Assembly: GCA_016872835.1 (NCBI GenBank)
Contig: VGYX01000009.1
Coordinates: 1-64,000, forward strand
Length of the DNA stretch: 64,000 nt
Direction: 5' to 3'
Source of the DNA: Planctomycetota bacterium
GTDB lineage: Bacteria; Planctomycetota; Phycisphaerae; Phycisphaerales; SM1A02
Shown piece after piece: positions 59,635 to 64,000 of the stretch. Each line of letters opens with the position of its first letter. The first letter of the stretch is position 1. The position numbers were made by a program, and so were the translations under genes. Below the pieces are notes generated by a model. It was given only the letters and a program-made list of their open reading frames with translations. It was not told where the DNA came from and did no database searches.

Positions 59635-59955
59635 TCAGGTGCGGCGTCGCCGCAGGAAGGCGCTCAGCGCGACCATGCAGAGGGCGGATGGACTGGGGAC
59701 GGCGAAGCCGACCCCGAGCTGATACTGCGAGGCGCCGTTCCAGTAGCCATTGGTGCCCGACTGATGGAAGAGCCGGTTGGCCGAGAAGTCGGAGAATCCA
59801 GCGGCAGTCGACGATCGCGTCGTCGTCCCGTTGAAGGCCATCGCGGAGCGCTCCTGGGTGAGCAGCACGACATCCGCGGTCGCGGAATTCGTGAGGCCCA
59901 AGCCACATCCGATCAGTGCCAAAGATGTGATGGCGCAGAGACGGCGCATCCTCAT
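59635..59955 (-). CDS. Small exported PEP-CTERM-like protein
   Basis: A 106-residue protein with a signal peptide (RLCAITSLALIGCGLGL, cleavage near TNSATA). The short mature part is rich in Ser, Thr and aromatics (VVLLTQERSAMAFNG, FSANRLFHQSGTNGYWNG). The C-terminal sorting-like end is VPSPSALCMVALSAFL plus RRRRT. Function unknown; it is probably surface-directed like the protein at 17470. Purine-rich GGGGGGAAAGGGAA precedes the ATG at 59955; an ATG two codons later is the alternative. It has its own intrinsic terminator and a hairpin-rich upstream region. Confidence 0.7.
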   Translation of the reverse strand: MRMRRLCAITSLALIGCGLGLTNSATADVVLLTQERSAMAFNGTTTRSSTAAGFSDFSANRLFHQSGTNGYWNGASQYQLGVGFAVPSPSALCMVALSAFLRRRRT

Positions 59956-60120
59956 TTCCCTTTCCCCCCTCGCGGGCCCATCTTGTGGGGACCGCTGTTG
60001 TTCGTTTCCGACCTTCGCCCCGTCTCTCCCAAACGGGGTCGCTGCCGTGCGCCTTTCCCGGAGCGCACGACACATCCCTGAGCCTTGCGGCTCCTCCTTC
60101 TCTCCCTCTCCACGCAGGGT
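59956..60120 (-). promoter_or_regulatory. Hairpin-rich upstream region of the small exported protein
   Basis: The 277-base gap 59956-60232 contains no supportable gene. Within it are two stems on the likely leader: CGTGCGC/GCGCACG (60046-60052 with 60063-60069) and CCCCGT/ACGGGG (60018-60023 with 60033-60038). I see no match to a riboswitch class that I can recall, and no clear promoter. A structured 5' leader is possible. Confidence 0.3.
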
Positions 60121-60232
60121 GAAGAGTGTGCAATGATGTCCGTTCCACGATCACATGCGGTTGCGGCCCGCACGAGATTTCACGGTCGAAACCCCGGCAC
60201 ATCGCCGATTTGCCCTGCAATGCGTGGTCCAG

Positions 60233-60877
60233 TCAGCGTTCGGAAGCCTGCGCAGGCTCGGTCCGAAGGCGGAGTCGAACCTCGCCAGGCAGCACTTCCA
60301 CATCCAGAACCCGCACCTGGCGGCCATCGGCCAAGCGGATGGGGCCTTCCACGCTGGCTTGATCAAGCCCCGGGAACGTCGCGGCACCGAAACCAGGCAG
60401 TGGCAGCCGTCCCGCTCCCATCCGCAATGCCTGCAGTTTCCAGCCCCCCGCCTGAGGGACCGGCGAGGCTTGCCACCACACGATCGCCTGCGGCAGTTCG
60501 ACGCCCACGCGCACCCAGCCCGGACCCATGAGTGCCTGCACGGGCCCCGCCTGCGGCAGCCCGCGGCTTTCCAGCCACGCCGGCAGTCGCGTGGCGAGCC
60601 ATGCGTTCGCGTCACGCTGCTCGATGCGGATGGACCACTCCGGCGCGTCGTTGCGCACGCGCGTGAACTCCGACACAAGCGCCTGCTCAACCTGCGCGCC
60701 GCGTTCGGCGGCTGCGGCGTCGGTGCGCGGAATCGGCGACCACCATGCGGGTGTGCGCAACGCGAGCGACGCGCACACGCCCAGCACCGGGAGCAGCACC
60801 AGCAGCCCCACGAGCGTGGTGCGCACGAGCCGTCGAGGCAGGGAGACATGCGCCGGCGTTGGCGCGGCGTCGCTCAT
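60233..60877 (-). CDS. Membrane-anchored hypothetical protein
   Basis: A 214-residue protein with a cytoplasmic N-terminus, one membrane segment (TTLVGLLVLLPVLGVCASLAL, about 21-42) and a periplasmic domain. Visible elements are VSEFTRVRNDAPEWSIRIEQRDANAWLATRLPAWLESRGL and VRVGVELPQAIVWWQ, which suggest a beta-rich domain related to those binding envelope lipids, though I cannot name a family. The ATG at 60877 overlaps the stop of the upstream ketoacyl synthase gene (ATGA), so it belongs to that cluster. It may serve the same lipid or polyketide-like product. Confidence 0.65.
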   Translation of the reverse strand: MSDAAPTPAHVSLPRRLVRTTLVGLLVLLPVLGVCASLALRTPAWWSPIPRTDAAAAERGAQVEQALVSEFTRVRNDAPEWSIRIEQRDANAWLATRLPAWLESRGLPQAGPVQALMGPGWVRVGVELPQAIVWWQASPVPQAGGWKLQALRMGAGRLPLPGFGAATFPGLDQASVEGPIRLADGRQVRVLDVEVLPGEVRLRLRTEPAQASER

Positions 60878-62196
60878 CCGCGGAAGCGCGTGACGACGAG
60901 GGCGTCGTTCTGGCCGCCGAATCCGAAGTTGTTCGACAGGCACACGTCGACCTTGGCCGCGCGCGTCTGGTTGGGCACGTAATCAAGGTCGAGCTCGGGA
61001 TCTCGGTTCTTCAGGTTGCGCGTGGGCGGCAGCATGCCGTCGCGGATGGCCAGCACGCAGGTGATGAACTCGACCGAGCCGGCCGCGGCGATCAGGTGTC
61101 CCATCATGCTCTTGATCGAGCTCATGGGAATGTCCCTCGCCATGTCGCCGAAGACGCGCTTGACGGCCTTCGTCTCGATGGAGTCGTTCTCCTTCGTGCC
61201 GGTGCCGTGCGCGCTGATGTACTGGATCGGCGGGCGGCCCTGCGCGTCGCGCGCGTGCGGATCGATGCCCGCCTGACGCAGCGCCGCGAGCATGGCGACA
61301 GCGGCGCCGCGACCGTCGGGCTGGATGTCGGTGATGCGGTAGGCATCGCAGCTCGATCCGTAGCCCATGACCTCGGCCAGCGGCGTGGCGCCGCGCGCCA
61401 TCGCGTGCTCGAGCGTCTCCAGGATCACCATGCCGCTGCCCTCGCCCATCACGAAGCCGCCGCGATCCACGCTGAACGGACGGCTCGCCTCGGTGGGGTC
61501 GCCCTTGCGCTCGCTGAGCGCGGTGAGACGGTTGAAGCCCGTCACGCCGAGCGGGTGGATCATCGTGTGCGTGCCGCCGCTGATCATCACGTCGGCGTCG
61601 CCGCGACGAAGGATGCTGAAGGCCTCGCCGATCGCCTGCGTGCTGGCCGCGCAGGCGGTCAGGCAGTTGTAGGCCGGGCCGCGGCAGTTGAACTCGCGCG
61701 CCAGGTGCGCCAGCGGCATGTTCGGCTCCTGCTCGATCTCCTTCAGGCGATCCATGGAGGCCAGACCGCGCGCGGCCCACTTCACGCCGTCGATCTTGCC
61801 GGTGGCGCCGTCCCACGCGTGCAGCATGGTGGCGACATAGTTGTCGAAGTCGAGCACGCCCTCGCCGGCGCCGAGGTACAGGCCCACACGGCGCGGATCC
61901 TTCGGGGGCTTCACGTCGAGGCCGCTCTGCTTCCACGCCTGGCTGGCCGCGCCAAGCGCGAACTGGCTGTTCAGGCCGGCGGTGGCATGCACCGAGGGAT
62001 CCTTCACGAAGCTGCGGAAGTCGAAGTCCTTCTTCACCTCGGCGGCGAAGCTGGTGGGGAAGGTGCGCGCGTCGAAGCGCGTGGTGGGCTCCATGCCGCT
62101 GTCGGCGGCGAGCAGGCGCTTCCACACGCTCTCGATCGAGTGGCCGAGGCCGGTGACCCAGCCGATGCCGGTGACGACGATGCGCGGCTCGCTCAT
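60874..62196 (-). CDS. Beta-ketoacyl-ACP synthase (FabF-like), catalytically complete
   Basis: A 440-residue condensing enzyme that extends acyl-ACP with malonyl-ACP. The Cys-His-His triad is intact: C182 in LTACAASTQAIG, H330 in SAHGTGTKENDS and H367 in MMGHLIAAAG, with the conserved K362. The gatekeeper/glycine-rich end SNNFGFGGQNDAL is present. Compared with housekeeping FabF it has extra sequence around 120-160. The ATG at 62196 overlaps the stop of the second ketoacyl synthase gene, suggesting that the two form a heterodimer like KS-alpha/KS-beta. No ACP or malonyltransferase gene is nearby, so the pathway is not known. Confidence 0.85.
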   Translation of the reverse strand: MSEPRIVVTGIGWVTGLGHSIESVWKRLLAADSGMEPTTRFDARTFPTSFAAEVKKDFDFRSFVKDPSVHATAGLNSQFALGAASQAWKQSGLDVKPPKDPRRVGLYLGAGEGVLDFDNYVATMLHAWDGATGKIDGVKWAARGLASMDRLKEIEQEPNMPLAHLAREFNCRGPAYNCLTACAASTQAIGEAFSILRRGDADVMISGGTHTMIHPLGVTGFNRLTALSERKGDPTEASRPFSVDRGGFVMGEGSGMVILETLEHAMARGATPLAEVMGYGSSCDAYRITDIQPDGRGAAVAMLAALRQAGIDPHARDAQGRPPIQYISAHGTGTKENDSIETKAVKRVFGDMARDIPMSSIKSMMGHLIAAAGSVEFITCVLAIRDGMLPPTRNLKNRDPELDLDYVPNQTRAAKVDVCLSNNFGFGGQNDALVVTRFRG

Positions 62197-63530
62197 GAGG
62201 CCCTCCGCAGCACGATGGCGGCGTTCTGGCCGCCGAGGCTGGGCGTGTACACGACGACGGTCTTCAGGTCCGCCTTGCGCGCGGCGACCGGCGCCGCGTC
62301 GACGCCCTGGCTCGCGTCGCCGTTCACGCGCGCGGGCAGCATGCCGGTGCGAAGCGCCTGCACGGCCACGCTGGCGGCCACGGCGCCGAAGCCGGCGCCG
62401 CAGTTGCCGGTGATGGTGGAGATCGTGAGGAGCGGCAGTTGCGCCGCGCGTGCGCCGAACACGCCGCGGATGGCCGCGGCCTCGGCGGCGTCGAGCGCCG
62501 GCGTGCCACAACCGAACGGAACGACCGCGTCCACCTGATCGGGCTTCACGCCCGCATCATCCAGCGCGGCGCGAACCGCGTCGGCGATGCCCTCGCCGTC
62601 TCGGCCCGGATCGGCGCCGACGGTGTCCGCGCAGAAACTCTGGCTGGCGCCGAAACCAGCAAGTTCCGCAAGCGCCGTCGCGCCGCGCGCCTCCGCGCTC
62701 TCCGCCGCCTCGAGCACCAGAATGCCGCCGCCCTCGCCCGCCACGCCGCCGATCGCGTCCTTGGCGAAGGGACGCACGATGCGCGCGGGATCGTCGCTCG
62801 CCGTCGCCTGCGCCAGGCGTCCCGCGAACTGCTGACGCAGGATCGCCATCAGGTTCACCTTGCTCTCGGCGCCGCCCGACAGGCACGCGTCGGCCGCGCC
62901 GCGACCGATCACGCGCATGCTCTCGCCCACCGACAGCAGCGCGCTGGCCTCGCCGCAGGTGATCGTGTTCGAGGGGCCCTGGCAGTCGTGGCAGATCGTC
63001 ACGTGGCAGGCCAGCATGTTCGGCAGGTACTTCAGCATCCACAGCGGCGTGAGGTTCTGCATGCCGGTGGCGCCCCACGCGGCGATGTCGAAGCCGCCGT
63101 CGGCCTTGCGGCTGGTGGCCAGCGCGGCGGTGAGCTCGTTCTCCTCGGCGGCGATCAGGCCCGCGCCGATGTGGCAGCCCATGCGATCCGCGGGAATCGT
63201 GACCTTGCCGTCGGCGGGCTCGTGCGCCTTCGTGATCAGGCCCGCGGCGCGCACCGCCTCGTACGCCGCGCCCACCGCCAGCTCGATGTCACGGCTCATC
63301 ACCTTGGTGGCCTTGCGGTAGCTCTTCGGCACCACCTGCTTCACGTCGAAGCGGTCGGCCGGCAACTGCGCCACGAACGGGCATCGGAAGCCGGAGATGT
63401 CGAAGATCGAGCACGGGCCCACGCCGGAGCGGCCCTCGAGGAGCGCCGACCAGATCGCGTCGATGCCCAGCCCTGGCGGGGCGATCGGGCCGATGCCGGT
63501 GATGACCACGCGTCGGTTCTGGCGGGGCAT
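62193..63530 (-). CDS. Ketoacyl-synthase-like protein lacking catalytic histidines (KS-beta-like)
   Basis: A 445-residue thiolase-fold protein homologous to FabF. A Cys is kept at the nucleophile site (C192 in TITCGEASAL), but the motif AHGTGT is changed to PFGCGT (His to F339), and GH in the last catalytic loop is GN (N376); the usual Lys is Ser371. Decarboxylation should therefore be impaired. In type II polyketide systems the KS-beta/chain-length factor is a similar degenerate partner, although there the Cys is usually lost. The neighbouring complete FabF is the likely partner, joined by ATGA. TACATT lies 11 bases before the ATG at 63530. Confidence 0.8.
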   Translation of the reverse strand: MPRQNRRVVITGIGPIAPPGLGIDAIWSALLEGRSGVGPCSIFDISGFRCPFVAQLPADRFDVKQVVPKSYRKATKVMSRDIELAVGAAYEAVRAAGLITKAHEPADGKVTIPADRMGCHIGAGLIAAEENELTAALATSRKADGGFDIAAWGATGMQNLTPLWMLKYLPNMLACHVTICHDCQGPSNTITCGEASALLSVGESMRVIGRGAADACLSGGAESKVNLMAILRQQFAGRLAQATASDDPARIVRPFAKDAIGGVAGEGGGILVLEAAESAEARGATALAELAGFGASQSFCADTVGADPGRDGEGIADAVRAALDDAGVKPDQVDAVVPFGCGTPALDAAEAAAIRGVFGARAAQLPLLTISTITGNCGAGFGAVAASVAVQALRTGMLPARVNGDASQGVDAAPVAARKADLKTVVVYTPSLGGQNAAIVLRRAS

Positions 63531-63541
63531 GGAAGTCCAGG

Positions 63542-63547
63542 AATGTA
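63542..63547 (-). promoter_or_regulatory. -10 element TACATT for the ketoacyl synthase cluster
   Basis: TACATT ends 11 bases before the ATG at 63530, within the 46-base gap after the DAHP synthase gene. It would give a leader of about 5 bases. Confidence 0.4.
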
Positions 63548-63576
63548 GCGCGATCCGAGTTGCGCCGCCGACCGCC

Positions 63577-64000
63577 TCAGCGGCCAAGGCGACGCGCGAT
63601 CCGCAGCGCCATCTCCAGCGCCTGCTCGTAATTGAGACGGGGATCCACACGGCTGCGATAGGCGGCCATCAGGCCCTCGTCGGAGAGGCCGCGCGCGCCA
63701 CCGGTGCATTCGGTGACTTCCTCGCCGGTCAGCTCGAAGTGCACGCCGCCCATCACCGAGTCCTTCATGCCATGGATCTCGAAGGCCTGCTCGACCTCGG
63801 CCAGGATGTGGTCGAACTTGCGCGTCTTCACCTGCGTGCCGGCCTGCGGACCCGAGGGAATCGTCACGCGGTCGGTGTTGCCGTGCATCGGGTCGCAGAT
63901 CCACAGCACGCGACGCCGCGCGGCCTGCACTGCCGCGATGAGCGGCGGAAGTCCCTTGGCGATCTCATGTGCGCCGAAGCGGTGGATCAGCACGATCTTG
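63577..64000 (-). CDS. Class II 3-deoxy-7-phosphoheptulonate (DAHP) synthase, N-terminus off window
   Basis: The last 140 codons of a class II DAHP synthase, the first enzyme of the shikimate pathway, joining phosphoenolpyruvate and erythrose 4-phosphate. Diagnostic C-terminal motifs are WICDPMHGNT, SVMGGVHFELTGEEVTECTGG and VDPRLNYEQALEMAL. In the family the last one usually reads CDPRLN; here Cys is Val. The 5' part lies beyond 64000. It is 46 bases upstream of the ketoacyl synthase pair and could be co-transcribed, but a separate -10 exists for that pair. Confidence 0.92.
   Translation of the reverse strand, partial: KIVLIHRFGAHEIAKGLPPLIAAVQAARRRVLWICDPMHGNTDRVTIPSGPQAGTQVKTRKFDHILAEVEQAFEIHGMKDSVMGGVHFELTGEEVTECTGGARGLSDEGLMAAYRSRVDPRLNYEQALEMALRIARRLGR

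Overview
The window is a GC-rich, gene-dense bacterial chromosome segment, read here as a planctomycete, most likely of the class Phycisphaerae. The support is indirect: two short exported proteins end in a V-P-x-P motif, a hydrophobic stretch and an Arg cluster (PEP-CTERM-like, common in Phycisphaerae). GyrA has the HPHGE...YPTLV form I associate with the Planctomycetes-Verrucomicrobia-Chlamydiae group. Kdo synthesis (kdsA), a lipid A enzyme (lpxI) and a Lol-type transporter imply a Gram-negative envelope, while the arginine-kinase genes mcsA, mcsB and clpC are best known from Firmicutes. There are no rRNA or tRNA genes, insertion sequences, CRISPR arrays or prophage; the only clear broken gene is an MFS transporter.

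Layout. 1-10.6 kb: one minus-strand operon for translation, nusA-infB-rbfA-HhH protein-TPR protein-yebC-lipoprotein, joined by 4-base start/stop overlaps, behind a sigma70-like promoter and a structured leader of about 330 nt. 10.7-17.3 kb: dsbD, an O-antigen-ligase-like/WecA-like pair, and LOG-lpxI. 17.4-24 kb: an exported PEP-CTERM-like protein, a TlyA-like methyltransferase, gyrA, and an STAS-ExbD-TonB-like cluster. 24-32.5 kb: surE and a glycosyltransferase, a LolE/LolD-like transporter, a secreted metallopeptidase and clpC. 32.5-41 kb: lipoprotein/nadB/TolB-like operon, an unknown lipoprotein, an MFS pseudogene, a pseudouridine synthase and an exported MurI-like racemase. 41-51 kb: squalene-hopene cyclase, an oxidoreductase, a membrane-anchored repeat protein, small unknowns, a TrpG/PabA-type amidotransferase, a YtpQ-like protein, kdsA and mcsAB. 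51-64 kb: PCD, GluQ-RS, a PP2C-type phosphatase, then minus-strand genes ribE, spoIID-like, a TPR protein with two RNA polymerase alpha C-terminal domains, MATE, nuoG, a small exported protein, two neighbouring ketoacyl synthases and the end of a class II DAHP synthase.

Regulation. Eighteen probable transcription-unit starts have a TANNNT hexamer ending 6-9 bases before the start codon, with no Shine-Dalgarno sequence and no evident -35 box. This suggests that leaderless mRNA is a major mode here. At two divergent gene pairs the opposing hexamers overlap. clpC, ytpQ and genes inside operons instead have recognisable Shine-Dalgarno sites. Most annotation is confident at family level. The novelty lies in the promoter pattern, the TPR/double-alphaCTD protein, the ketoacyl synthase pair with one degenerate partner, the exported racemase and the 22-residue repeat protein.
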